10,498 nucleotides of DNA, from assembly GCA_026770585.1 (NCBI GenBank), contig MU647268.1, positions 136,127 through 146,624 on the forward strand, written 5' to 3'. The DNA is from Baffinella frigidus. Taxonomy: Eukaryota; Cryptophyceae; Cryptomonadales; Baffinellaceae. Shown here in pieces: positions 6,801 to 9,115 of this stretch. Below the pieces are notes generated by a model. It did not search any database and had not been told where the DNA came from. It worked only from the letters and a program-made list of their open reading frames with translations. The position numbers were made by a program, and so were the translations under genes. How positions within the stretch are numbered: position 1 is the first letter of the stretch; the number at the start of each line of letters is the position of its first letter.

Positions 6801-7293
6801 GGCAAGTAAAGGGGTGTCTGGCTCATGAGGAGCCGCGCCCCCCCCCCTAGGACCGCCGTAGGGCCATAGGTATAGGCCTACTGTAGGGTCCTGGGGGGGG
6901 TGCGTCTCGTTGTGAGCGAGGTACCCCTGGCGTGGTAAGATCGCCCCGTACGACGGTTGATTGGTGTAAACCCCCAAACCCCACACCCCACACCCCAAAC
7001 CCCGAACCCCGAACCCCGAACCCCAAACCCCAAACCCCACACCCCACACCCCACAACCCAAACCCAGCAACAAAAAGGGTCACCTTAGTCCTGGCGCGTC
7101 CTGGGTTAGTACGGGCGCGTCCTGAGGGAACACCAACGTTGAGTACTGGCGCGTCCTGAAGGGACACTCGGAACTGACAAGCCCGAAACCTGTTGCACTC
7201 GGAACTGACGAGCCCGAAACCTGTTGCAGGTTCGAAGCCGCGGAGGACATTCTGGAAGCGCTCCGCCTCGTGTCGTTTGGTGACGTGGCGTGA
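506..7293 (+). CDS. Ser/Thr protein kinase, C-terminal half, five recognised exons
   Basis: Five exons on the + strand read as the second half of an eukaryotic-type protein kinase domain that phosphorylates Ser/Thr. In order they give DMFG (subdomain VII), GTFSYMAPEQF (activation segment and APE), DIYGLG then ATLYKLLTGRVPF (subdomains IX-X), PPALAAIVEKALQRK (XI) and RFEAAEDILEALR, then TGA about eight residues later. The domain therefore ends the protein. Exon 1 ends in phase 2 (TTT GG) and exon 2 supplies G. Exon 2 ends CTC G and exon 3 supplies GG. Exon 4 ends GAC AG and exon 5 supplies G, all with GT-AG signals. The exon 3-4 junction is out of phase with every GT donor in exon 3, so a small exon or an unusual donor is missing. 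The sequence resembles the bacterial PknB-like and plant/alveolate kinase groups. Substrate and role cannot be inferred. N-lobe, VAIK lysine and HRD loop lie outside the window. It could be a degenerating copy, since broken duplicates surround most exons. Confidence 0.85.
645..695 (+). pseudogene. Partial copy of kinase exon 1
   Basis: The copy reads KDGSGVLEAACMDMFG in one frame, against KDGSGILEAAFMDMFG in exon 1, and is followed by a GT (GTAATG) at the equivalent position (696-697). The upstream part is lost: CGC is followed directly by TAAGGATGG, so no acceptor-to-donor exon is complete. It is a tandem duplicate that has lost its 5' half. It could still be spliced only with a different acceptor. 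Confidence 0.7.
774..818 (+). pseudogene. Second partial copy of kinase exon 1
   Basis: The frame reads KFGLGILEAAFVDMF, clearly the same exon. At the exact place where exon 1 passes into its donor (TTTGG then GTACTG), this copy runs into a long GT microsatellite (TTCG then TGTGTG). No upstream exon part is recognisable. The copy is a remnant of tandem exon duplication. Confidence 0.68.
819..906. repeat. (GT)n followed by (GA)n microsatellite
   Basis: Roughly 17 GT units (819-852) pass directly into a GA-rich tract with a few GAAC and GAGC interruptions (853-906). The GT tract begins at the end of an exon-1 copy. Long open frames over this tract on both strands (Cys-Val or Arg-Glu repeats) are products of the dinucleotide repeat and are not genes. 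Confidence 0.95.
986..1033 (+). pseudogene. Copy of the first half of kinase exon 2
   Basis: This 48-base stretch follows an acceptor-like CAG (983-985) and matches exon 2 positions 1133-1180. It reads QLVNQPDAATPTGTF in the same phase as the exon. Homology stops abruptly after ACATTCAG, where exon 2 continues CTACATGG. The next bases (GCTCTGG) do not match the second half and do not form a consensus GT donor. It is therefore an isolated exon half, either a remnant or one piece of an older split exon. Confidence 0.7.
1064..1130 (+). repeat. C-rich telomere-like array abutting exon 2 acceptor
   Basis: Units of the type CCCCCTAAACCCCG/A recur about four times at 13-14 base spacing, roughly double the heptamer period. 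The array runs straight into the acceptor CCCAG of exon 2, so it supplies the pyrimidine-rich context of that splice site. Confidence 0.85.
1133..1248 (+). CDS. Kinase exon 2: activation segment and APE motif
   Basis: The acceptor CAG lies at 1130-1132 and the donor GTACGT starts at 1249. The 116 bases encode ELVNQQDAATPTGTFSYM, then APEQFLDKASLTPAVDIYGLG with its last base pair taken from exon 3. MAPEQ is the conserved APE motif whose Glu pairs with a C-lobe Arg, and DIYGLG is the subdomain IX Asp-x-x-x-x-Gly motif. GTFSYMAPEQ is typical of Ser/Thr kinases. This is the only complete version of the exon: one copy of its first half (986-1033) and four copies or fragments of its second half (from 1417, 1876, 2097 and 2411) lie nearby. 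Confidence 0.88.
1249..1416 (+). repeat. Intron segment duplicated at 1944-2096
   Basis: The sequence from the donor GTACGTC through GGATTTGTACCACAAACC, ATCACC, CCGGTCT and a TTAGGGTTT-like stretch is repeated at 1944-2096 with point differences and small gaps. Each copy is followed by a copy of the second half of exon 2. The two intron-plus-exon units are therefore a segmental duplication, not independent exon copies. A short internal direct repeat, ATTTCCACGCCAAAAGC, occurs twice near 1296-1333. Confidence 0.75.
1417..1484 (+). pseudogene. Copy of the second half of kinase exon 2
   Basis: This 68-base stretch is equivalent to 1181-1248 and reads YIAPEQFLDKASLTPAVD, then IYGLG. The codon frame is open, and a GT (GTGCTG) follows at the donor position. 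The base pair before it is TG rather than AG, so the acceptor is not conserved. Compared with exon 2, many changes are synonymous, which suggests an older duplicate that was once under selection. Confidence 0.72.
1497..1615 (+). repeat. Short tandem repeat, CATCTTTACTACACA units
   Basis: The phrase CATCTTTACTACACACC or close variants occurs about four times, interleaved with ATGGCC-TCCG-CATC stretches, giving an irregular repeat of roughly 60 bases. Open frames across it are low-complexity products. It lies between two exon-2 half copies, probably in intron. Confidence 0.7.
1646..1880. mobile_element. Inverted-repeat element (~235 bp) inside an exon-2 copy
   Basis: The ends are inverted repeats: TATCCTCTTGCCGGTTT on the left and AAACCGGCAAGAGGATA on the right. 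The interior is AT-rich and has no open frame of note, as expected for a non-autonomous DNA transposon (MITE). Left flank GGGTTAGGGGT resembles the sequence upstream of the other exon-2 half copies, and the right end abuts ATGGCGCCC. The element thus appears to be inserted at the Met codon of MAPEQ. An AT or TA target duplication is possible but cannot be separated from the repeat ends. Confidence 0.72.
1880..1943 (+). pseudogene. Exon-2 second-half copy truncated by an element
   Basis: It reads MAPEQFLDKASLTPAVDIYG, then CTC G and the intact donor GTACGT at 1944. It is the copy closest to exon 2 in sequence. The 5' end is replaced by the inverted-repeat element ending at about 1880, so no acceptor adjoins it. 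Confidence 0.72.
1944..2096 (+). repeat. Second copy of the duplicated exon-2 intron
   Basis: This matches 1249-1416 from GTACGTC onwards, including GGATTTGTACCACAAACC and CCGGTCT. It also contains a hairpin, GGTTGACTGA with a short loop and TTCAGTCAACC, and ends GGGGTTAGGGTTGAG, giving an acceptor AG at 2095-2096 directly before the next exon-2 half copy. Confidence 0.72.
2097..2164 (+). pseudogene. Diverged exon-2 second-half copy
   Basis: It begins after an acceptor-like GAG and reads CMAPDQFLEEANLTPAVD, then IYGL. The APE Glu is changed to Asp and several neighbouring residues differ, so it is the most diverged copy. At its 3' end an inverted-repeat element (2165-2326) separates CTCG from the donor GTACGTC. 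Confidence 0.72.
2165..2326. mobile_element. 162-bp inverted-repeat element at a splice donor
   Basis: Terminal inverted repeats are CCACACAGCGGGCTACGAAG on the left and, complementary with three mismatches, CTTGGAAGTCCGCTGTGTGG on the right; homology continues into GGGATTTT/AAAATCCC. The interior has two further hairpins (CGGGCACT/AGTGCCCG and a CCTACG/CGTAGG-rich one). No transposase frame is present. Removing it restores CTCG followed by GTACGTC, the junction seen at 1248/1249 and 1943/1944, so the empty site is visible and no target duplication is evident. Confidence 0.82.
2359..2434 (+). repeat. Degenerate heptamers plus exon-2 fragment
   Basis: Consecutive 7-base phrases (CCTGAAC, CCGAAAT, CATAAAC, CATAACC, CATACAC) form a decayed telomere-like array to about 2410. 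It is followed at 2411-2434 by CGCGGTTGACATCTATGTCC, a fragment of exon 2 (AVDIYVLG) that lacks everything upstream of Ala and has Gly replaced by Val. Confidence 0.6.
2531..2603 (+). pseudogene. Vestige of exon 3 with a 26-bp tandem repeat
   Basis: ATCGCAAGGGCGACTCTATA resembles the start of exon 3 (ATCGCAGGGGCGACGCTCTA), but the acceptor AG is lost and homology ends after TATA. It is followed by two tandem 26-base units, CCGTGTCCCTAATCGCAGAG plus TTAACT or TTAATT (2552-2577, 2578-2603), each carrying another acceptor-like ATCGCAG. Confidence 0.55.
2875..2933 (+). pseudogene. Partial copy of kinase exon 3
   Basis: It has the same acceptor context (AATCGCAG at 2867-2874) and frame as exon 3. 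It reads ATLYKLLTGRVSVSPV, so the conserved PFEP has become SVSP, and homology is lost after CCTGTCC. No donor follows. It is a tandem duplicate of exon 3 together with its upstream minisatellite. Confidence 0.75.
3068..3159 (+). CDS. Kinase exon 3: subdomain IX-X
   Basis: The acceptor ATCGCAG ends at 3067. Two bases complete the Gly begun in exon 2, then 30 codons read ATLYKLLTGRVPFEPVRD, followed by PSTRVRVQTIWE. Joined to exon 2 this gives DIYGLGATLYKLLTGRVPF, a textbook kinase C-lobe sequence. The likely donor is GTGTTT at 3160. Every GT in the exon falls in phase 0, whereas exon 4 needs phase 1 or 2, so the downstream partner is unresolved. A CCCGAAA heptamer array begins about ten bases after the donor. 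Confidence 0.86.
3170..3272 (+). repeat. Telomere-like heptamer array, (CCCGAAA)n variant
   Basis: About fourteen 7-base units, mostly CCCGAAA with variants such as CTCGAAA, CCCGAAG, CCGGAAA and CCCGAAC, keep strict heptamer register. The array starts shortly after the exon 3 donor. It differs from the telomeric CCCTAAA unit by one base. Confidence 0.9.
3330..3518 (+). repeat. 21-bp tandem array, first block (9 units)
   Basis: Nine 21-base units of consensus CTTCCAGACATCATAGGCTC plus C. Because 21 is divisible by three, frames stay open on both strands (GSLPDII on +, MSGREPR on -). The array follows a flank GGCGGCTATCCCAGCAGGAG that recurs before the other arrays. Units are not separated by unique spacers, so this is not a CRISPR. 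Coding use is possible but unsupported. Confidence 0.92.
3519..3737. other. Non-coding stretch with small palindromes
   Basis: No gene is recognised. The stretch contains a perfect 14-base palindrome GAAAATCGATTTTC (about 3589-3602), a hairpin GTACCCA-ATC-TGGGTAC, and GTTGACAGATTTTGTGGGCG then AATTGAC, a spaced motif that recurs in other inverted-repeat elements of this window (for example 9044-9074). It may be a degraded element. Confidence 0.5.
3738..3876. mobile_element. 139-bp inverted-repeat element, family CCACTTAGCAGC, copy 1
   Basis: Perfect 12-base terminal inverted repeats, CCACTTAGCAGC and GCTGCTAAGTGG, bound a 139-base segment with no coding potential. A second copy with the same ends and related interior (ATGGATAAG, TCGTTTAGATGGACTG, ATCCGTGAAGACCC) lies at 5013-5150, and a fragment in inverted orientation near 6053-6086. 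This fits a non-autonomous DNA transposon family. No target duplication is clear. Confidence 0.78.
3927..4065. mobile_element. 139-bp MITE, family TTATCCGG, with 4-bp target duplication
   Basis: The ends are inverted repeats of about 40 bases with a few mismatches: TTATCCGGAGAAAC on the left and GTTCCCCGGATAA on the right, both continuing into TATTTTTCTTTCATTTGATG and its complement. The flanks carry ATGC directly repeated (3923-3926 and 4066-4069), a probable 4-bp target duplication. A second copy lies at 6640-6779. The interior holds ATTCGTTCTTACTAGTAATA. There is no open frame; this is a non-autonomous element. Confidence 0.87.
4129..4158. repeat. Perfect 11-bp stem hairpin with telomere-like sequence
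   Basis: AGGGTTTGACC, an 8-base spacer and GGTCAAACCCT form a perfect inverted repeat. Another TTTGACC precedes it, so the unit TTTGACC is also directly repeated. Function unknown; a terminator role is not supported in this eukaryotic context. Confidence 0.7.
4195..4240. repeat. Remnant of the CCTAGG/CTACGG palindrome family
   Basis: The segment CCTAGGCAGGTCCTAGGGCC, CTACCGTAGGGTG and TATGCGCCTACT closely matches 6276-6320 (CCTAGGCAAGTCCTAGGGCC, CTACGGTAGGGCG, TATGAGCCTACT). It uses the same vocabulary as the centres of the ~118-bp palindromes at 6810-8815. The sequence is a fragment of that family or of the intron shared with exon 4. Confidence 0.6.
4314..4544 (+). repeat. 21-bp tandem array, second block (11 units)
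   Basis: Eleven units of the same 21-base repeat as 3330-3518, more diverged, preceded and followed by the flank TTTCCGGCGACCACCCCTGC. The unit boundaries keep an open + frame (GSLPDIL). Internal variants such as CAGACACCATAAGCCTCCTT show that the units have drifted independently. Confidence 0.92.
4666..4762 (+). repeat. 21-bp tandem array, third block
   Basis: A partial unit and then four units of the same 21-base repeat. One pair, CTCCCTGACATCCTAAGCCC followed by CTTCCTGA-ATTCTAGG, is nearly identical to units 6-7 of the first block, suggesting copying between blocks. A single stray unit also lies near 4066-4090, just right of the MITE. Confidence 0.88.
4774..5011 (+). repeat. ~100-bp dispersed repeat, two tandem copies
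   Basis: Two head-to-tail copies share CTCACTCTGGAACC (first), GGAACCGACCACAGTGGCAA (second), then GTAGGGGTGACTTCGGGGGT and CTCCCTTCATGTGCGAAACC-like segments. Further copies or fragments lie at 4621-4670, 5151-5250 and 5463-5520, and an inverted one at 5975-6052. No protein domain is recognised in its open frames. It sits directly beside CCACTTAGCAGC elements, so both may belong to a larger composite repeat. Confidence 0.72.
5013..5150. mobile_element. 138-bp inverted-repeat element, family CCACTTAGCAGC, copy 2
   Basis: It has the same 12-base inverted ends as 3738-3876 and a matching right half (GATGGACTGTATCCGTGAAG). The left half is more diverged. An internal palindrome GCCTTGAATGCAAGGC is visible near 5041-5056. 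Its right end lies within the 112-base segment copied in inverse orientation to 5975-6086. Confidence 0.78.
5117..5228 (+). repeat. 112-bp arm, inverted copy at 5975-6086
   Basis: From CTGTATCCGTGAAGACCC to CCACTCGGCAAG this segment is the reverse complement of 5975-6086 with only about three mismatches. It spans the 3' end of the CCACTTAGCAGC element and the adjoining ~100-bp repeat, so its boundaries do not follow those of a single element. The near-identity marks a recent copying event. Confidence 0.88.
5257..5394. mobile_element. 138-bp AT-rich inverted-repeat element
   Basis: The two halves are complementary with several mismatches and one-base gaps. The left arm reads CATAAGGAAACGGTTTTGAT, then TTAAAACTTTAGG, ATACTACACGAATGC. 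The right arm has the complementary GCTGTGTAGTACAT, CCAGAAGTTTTGAATTAAAA and CGTTTTCATG. The interior has no open frame. Its length and its ACTACAC-GAAT phrase recall the TTATCCGG family, but the ends differ. No target duplication is clear. Confidence 0.68.
5395..5800. other. Unassigned intronic sequence
   Basis: I recognise no gene here. A minus-strand open frame of 114 codons (5337-5681) overlaps the AT-rich element at one end and shows no known motif. A fragment of the ~100-bp repeat (GGTTTTCGCAGCCGCTGG) lies near 5473-5490. Runs of C and G occur near 5740-5810. Confidence 0.45.
5795..5926 (+). repeat. Intron segment upstream of exon 4 copy, duplicated at 6155-6332
   Basis: GGCACTGCTAGCGGG, AAAGTCAACCCCC, TGTCAACTT and GGATC--ACACGCC recur in the same order in 6155-6275. 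Each stretch precedes a version of exon 4, so intron and exon were duplicated together. It carries a pair of oppositely oriented GTCAACCCCC-like / GTTGACGGTTTG motifs (about 5828-5853 and 5903-5922), similar to the arms of the 8962-9111 element. Confidence 0.65.
5927..6128 (+). pseudogene. Broken copy of kinase exon 4
   Basis: The first part (5927-5974) reads MSKIVPLNQMSPRADV, against MSKIVPLNHMSPRADV in the intact exon. Homology resumes at 6087 with LAAVIEKALQKK. Between them lie 112 bases that are an inverted copy of 5117-5228, bringing an in-frame stop. A few bases of the exon (the second Pro and part of Ala) are missing at the joint. After KK the sequence no longer matches ISDR and there is no clear donor. 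Confidence 0.8.
5975..6086 (-). repeat. 112-bp inverted insertion within the exon 4 copy
   Basis: It begins CTTGCCGAGTGGATGTGCCG and ends CGGATACAG, the near-exact reverse complement of 5117-5228. The exon is interrupted on both sides. No terminal repeat or clear target duplication bounds it. Confidence 0.88.
6333..6450 (+). CDS. Kinase exon 4: subdomain XI region
   Basis: The probable acceptor is TTTAG (6328-6332) and the donor GTGCCG starts at 6451. The exon reads TMVDMSKIVPLNHMSPRADV, then PPALAAIVEKALQRKISD, ending AG in phase 2. P-LAAIVEKAL-K plus the Arg completed with exon 5 is the common C-lobe helix ending in the conserved Arg that pairs with the APE Glu. The 5' limit is less sure, because the acceptor is not conserved in the broken copy at 5927 and does not fit the phase of exon 3; an alternative AG lies at 6350-6351. 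A heptamer array starts eight bases after the donor. Confidence 0.82.
6458..6553 (+). repeat. Telomere-like heptamer array, (CCCTACA)n variant
   Basis: About thirteen units of CCCTACA, very uniform, with CCCCACA and CCCCGCA variants at the end. It begins eight bases after the exon 4 donor. The low divergence suggests recent expansion compared with the other arrays. Confidence 0.93.
6640..6779. mobile_element. 140-bp MITE, family TTATCCGG, copy 2
   Basis: Inverted ends TTGTCCGGGAAAACC and GATTTCCCCAGATAA continue into TTTTTCTCTCATTTGATGGC and its complement, as in 3927-4065. The interior ATTCGTTCTTATTAGTAACG matches copy 1. The left terminal base pair has changed (TTG for TTA), and no target duplication remains visible. 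Confidence 0.85.
6810..6929. mobile_element. ~118-bp palindromic element, copy A
   Basis: The left end AGGGGTGTCTGGCTCATGAG is a diverged form of the AGGGGTACCTCGCTCATAAG end seen in later copies, and the right end is GAGCGAGGTACCCCT. The centre has the C run, CCTAGGACC, GGCCATAGGTATAGGCC and a G run. It is the most decayed full-length member, and lies in the intron between exons 4 and 5. Confidence 0.75.
6969..7066 (+). repeat. Telomere-like heptamer array, CCCCAAA/CCCCGAA/CCCCACA mix
   Basis: About thirteen 7-base units, with three unit types in blocks: CCCCAAA, CCCCACA and CCCCGAA. The heptamer register is kept throughout although the sequence differs from the true telomere unit at two positions. 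It lies in the intron before exon 5. Confidence 0.92.
7090..7227 (+). repeat. Short tandem repeats leading to exon 5 acceptor
   Basis: GGCGCGTCCTG occurs three times (about 7093-7159) with related tails. Then two tandem 31-base units begin CACTCGGAACTGAC and end CCCGAAACCTGTTG (7165-7195, 7196-7226). The acceptor CAG of exon 5 (7227-7229) falls where the next unit would start with CAC, so a single C-to-G difference distinguishes acceptor from repeat. Confidence 0.78.
7230..7293 (+). CDS. Kinase exon 5: C-terminal end with stop codon
   Basis: After acceptor TTGCAG (7224-7229), the first base completes Arg with AG of exon 4, giving SDRFEAAEDILEALRLVSFG, then DVA and TGA (7291-7293). DRFEAAEDILEAL matches the last kinase helix of PknB-like and related kinases (usually DRF-SAEEL-EAL). 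The protein ends within about ten residues of the domain, so no C-terminal extension exists. It is the only exon without a duplicated partial copy nearby. Confidence 0.88.
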
Positions 7294-7305
7294 GTACCGA
7301 GGCTA

Positions 7306-7545
7306 CAGGGGTACCTCGCCCATAAGAAATGCCCACCCCCCTAGGACCCTACGGTAGGCCTATGCCTAAGGGGTACCTCGCCCATAAGAAACGCCCACCC
7401 CCCTAGGACCCTACGGTAGGCCTATGCCTAAGGGGTACCTCGCCTTAAGAAACGCCCACCCCCCTAGGATCACCATAGGGCCCTAGGCATAGGCCTACTG
7501 TAGGGTCCTAGAGGGGGGGGGGTTCTGATGAGCGAGGTACCCCTG
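7306..7545. mobile_element. Palindromic element B with two extra tandem half-units
   Basis: Two 62-base left half-units (from 7307 and 7369) are joined head to tail and followed by a full element (from 7431). Each half starts AGGGGTACCTCGCC and runs through CACCCCCCTAGGACC, CTACGGTAGGCCTATGCC. The full copy ends GGTTCTGATGAGCGAGGTAC then CCCTG. TA flanks both outer ends (7304-7305, 7546-7547). The structure looks like slippage or unequal exchange within the element. Confidence 0.85.
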
Positions 7546-7687
7546 TAGGACCTGTCGTACCCACGCCAGGGCACTCGAAACATCCACTTTTGACATCTTT
7601 CAAGGGAAATGCCTTGAATTCTTAAGTCAACCGCGTCAGATCTGACGCGGATAAGGCGTCGGTTTCCCTCCATCATTCTGGCGTGGA

Positions 7688-7803
7688 CAGGGGTACCTCG
7701 CTCATACGAACGCGCCTCCTCCTACGACCCTACAGTAGGGCTATGCGCAAGGCCCTACGATGCTTCTGGGGGGGGGGGCTTTCTTATGAGCGAGGCCCCC
7801 CTG
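7688..7803. mobile_element. Palindromic element C, flanked by TGGA
   Basis: Ends are CAGGGGTACCTCGCTCATAC and CTTATGAGCGAGGCCCCCCTG. The centre carries CTACAGTAGGGCTATGCGCA and a run of eleven G. Unlike its relatives it has TGGA on both sides (7684-7687, 7804-7807), a possible 4-base target duplication. Confidence 0.8.
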
Positions 7804-7895
7804 TGGACTCCAGGTTAGCACCTACCGGGCGTGTAGCCCCCTCGTGTGTCGACGCAGGCTAGGACCGTCAGTGAACAGAGGGTCGGCTTAGCACT

Positions 7896-8032
7896 GACGC
7901 GTGAAGATAAGGCGTGAGGACCGAGTCAGCAACATGACAAGGCAGTCACGACCGACCGTCTGGCTTCGGCGTCCGCGTGACCGGTCACGCGGGCGTTCAC
8001 GACGCGTGAAGATAAGGCGTGAGGACCGAGTC
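7896..8032 (+). repeat. 32-bp direct repeat pair around 73 bases
   Basis: GACGCGTGAAGATAAGGCGT followed by GAGGACCGAGTC occurs at 7896-7927 and exactly again at 8001-8032. A third partial copy (GGCGCGAGGACCGAGTCT) lies at 8156-8173, immediately right of element D. The intervening sequence has the inverted GCGTGACCGGTCACGC palindrome near 7973-7988. Significance unknown. Confidence 0.85.
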
Positions 8033-8034
8033 TA

Positions 8035-8150
8035 CAGGGGCACCTCGCTCGTAAGAAAACGTTCCCCCCTAGGACCCTACAGTAGCCCTATGCCCAGGGC
8101 CCGTGGTGGTCCTGGGGGGTGGGCGGTTTCTTATGAGCGAGGTACCCCTG
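8035..8150. mobile_element. Palindromic element D with TA flanks
   Basis: Ends are CAGGGGCACCTCGCTCGTAA and TTATGAGCGAGGTACCCCTG, with TA on each side (8033-8034, 8151-8152). The segment is inserted between two copies of GAGGACCGAGTC. The centre keeps CCTAGGACCCTACAGTAG. Confidence 0.85.
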
Positions 8151-8210
8151 TACGAGGCGCGAGGACCGAGTCTAGGACGGGCCCGCCTCAGAAGGTGCCC
8201 ACTCTAGCTA

Positions 8211-8328
8211 CAGGGGTACCTCGCTCATAAGAAACCGCCCCCCCCTAGGATCCTACAGTGGGACCATGCCTAGGGCCCTATGGTGGTCCTATGGGGGGGG
8301 GCGGTTTCTTATGAGCGAAGTACCCCTG
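8211..8328. mobile_element. Palindromic element E with TA flanks
   Basis: This is the best-preserved copy: CAGGGGTACCTCGCTCATAA on the left and TTATGAGCGAAGTACCCCTG on the right, arms complementary for about 38 bases including GAAACCGCCCCCCCC and GGGGGGGGCGGTTTC, with TA at 8209-8210 and 8329-8330. As one strand it could form a long hairpin. A TA target is typical of Tc1/mariner and Stowaway-type elements, but the ends are not those I know for either. Confidence 0.88.
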
Positions 8329-8330
8329 TA

Positions 8331-8745
8331 GACGGTGGTCGTGATTATGAACTAGGGGAGGGCGCAGGCGGGACAGGAGGAACCCGGGGGATCCAGGAAG
8401 GGATTTCTCGGCGGCGTGTAGTTTATTTGAGCCTCGGTCGGACAGGTGACGAGCCTCGGTGGTTGACTCATGAACGGTATCGTTGGTCTCGCGTGTGCGT
8501 CGGGCCTTGGCCTCTGCGGCCTCTCTCCGCACAAGCAGGGTCTCATCGGGTACAGTCCAAGATCCGCAGGCCCACCGCCACCCGACGCGCGACAGCGCTT
8601 AGAAGAGTCGGCAGGCTTCCTCGCAGCCTCCCCACGGGCGCCCCACGCCAGCCGCCATGTTGACGCCGCTGCTCATCAGTTCAAGAGTGGTGGCAGCGAA
8701 GCGCTGTTCCACTTTTGTTTCGGCCGCATGTGATGTCAGTGCGGC
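8331..8745. other. GC-rich unassigned sequence
   Basis: I recognise no gene. An open + frame of 87 codons (8470-8733) and overlapping frames on both strands have no known motif and no convincing splice or start context. A small direct repeat GAGCCTCGGT (twice, 8430-8460) is present. An exon of a neighbouring gene cannot be excluded. Confidence 0.4.
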
Positions 8746-8815
8746 ACATGAGTACCTCGCTCATATGGAGCCCCCCCCACCTAGGACCATACAGTAGGCA
8801 TACCTACGGCCCTAA
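8746..8815. mobile_element. Left half of a palindromic element, copy F
   Basis: GAGTACCTCGCTCATATGGA, a C run, CCTAGGACCATACAGTAGGC and TACGGCCCTA match the left half and centre of copies C-E. The right arm is absent, the sequence passing into unrelated DNA after CCCTAAG. Confidence 0.72.
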
Positions 8816-8961
8816 GTTCGAGCCCCCTTCAGCTGTGCTCGTCCTGGGAACTCCGTGGGAACGGCATGTCCCGAGGCTGTTTGAGGTTGAGCGAGCCGGG
8901 GCAAGGCCTGGGTCCAGACAGGCAGAAAATCCGCAGGTTGTGCGGGGTATCACCTCAGTCT

Positions 8962-9111
8962 TTATCTCAGAAAACGAGTTCTAAAACTCGTTTTCTTAAG
9001 TCAATCCCCTTACAATTTTGTCAACTTATGCGGAGAGTAAAGAATAAGTTGACGAATTTGTAGGGGAATTGACTTAAGAAAACGAGTTTTAGAACTCGTT
9101 TTCTGAGATAA
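8962..9111. mobile_element. 150-bp nested palindromic element, 4-bp target duplication
   Basis: Arms of about 65 bases are almost perfectly complementary: TTATCTCAGAAAACGAGTTC on the left and GAACTCGTTTTCTGAGATAA on the right. Each arm holds its own palindrome (GAAAACGAGTT/AACTCGTTTTC) and the motif AAGTCAATCCCCTTACAA then GTCAACTT. GTCT is directly repeated at 8958-8961 and 9112-9115. No open frame. Arm identity implies recent insertion. Confidence 0.9.
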
Positions 9112-9115
9112 GTCT

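Noticed and set aside
6810-8328. Rho-independent terminators or attenuators at the G/C-rich hairpins
   Set aside because: The hairpins are repeated element copies with flanking TA, lack the T tract and bacterial context, and are much longer than terminators.
8280-8733. GC-rich open frames on both strands
   Set aside because: Overlapping frames on opposite strands are expected in GC-rich sequence. None shows a known domain, and one starts inside a palindromic element.
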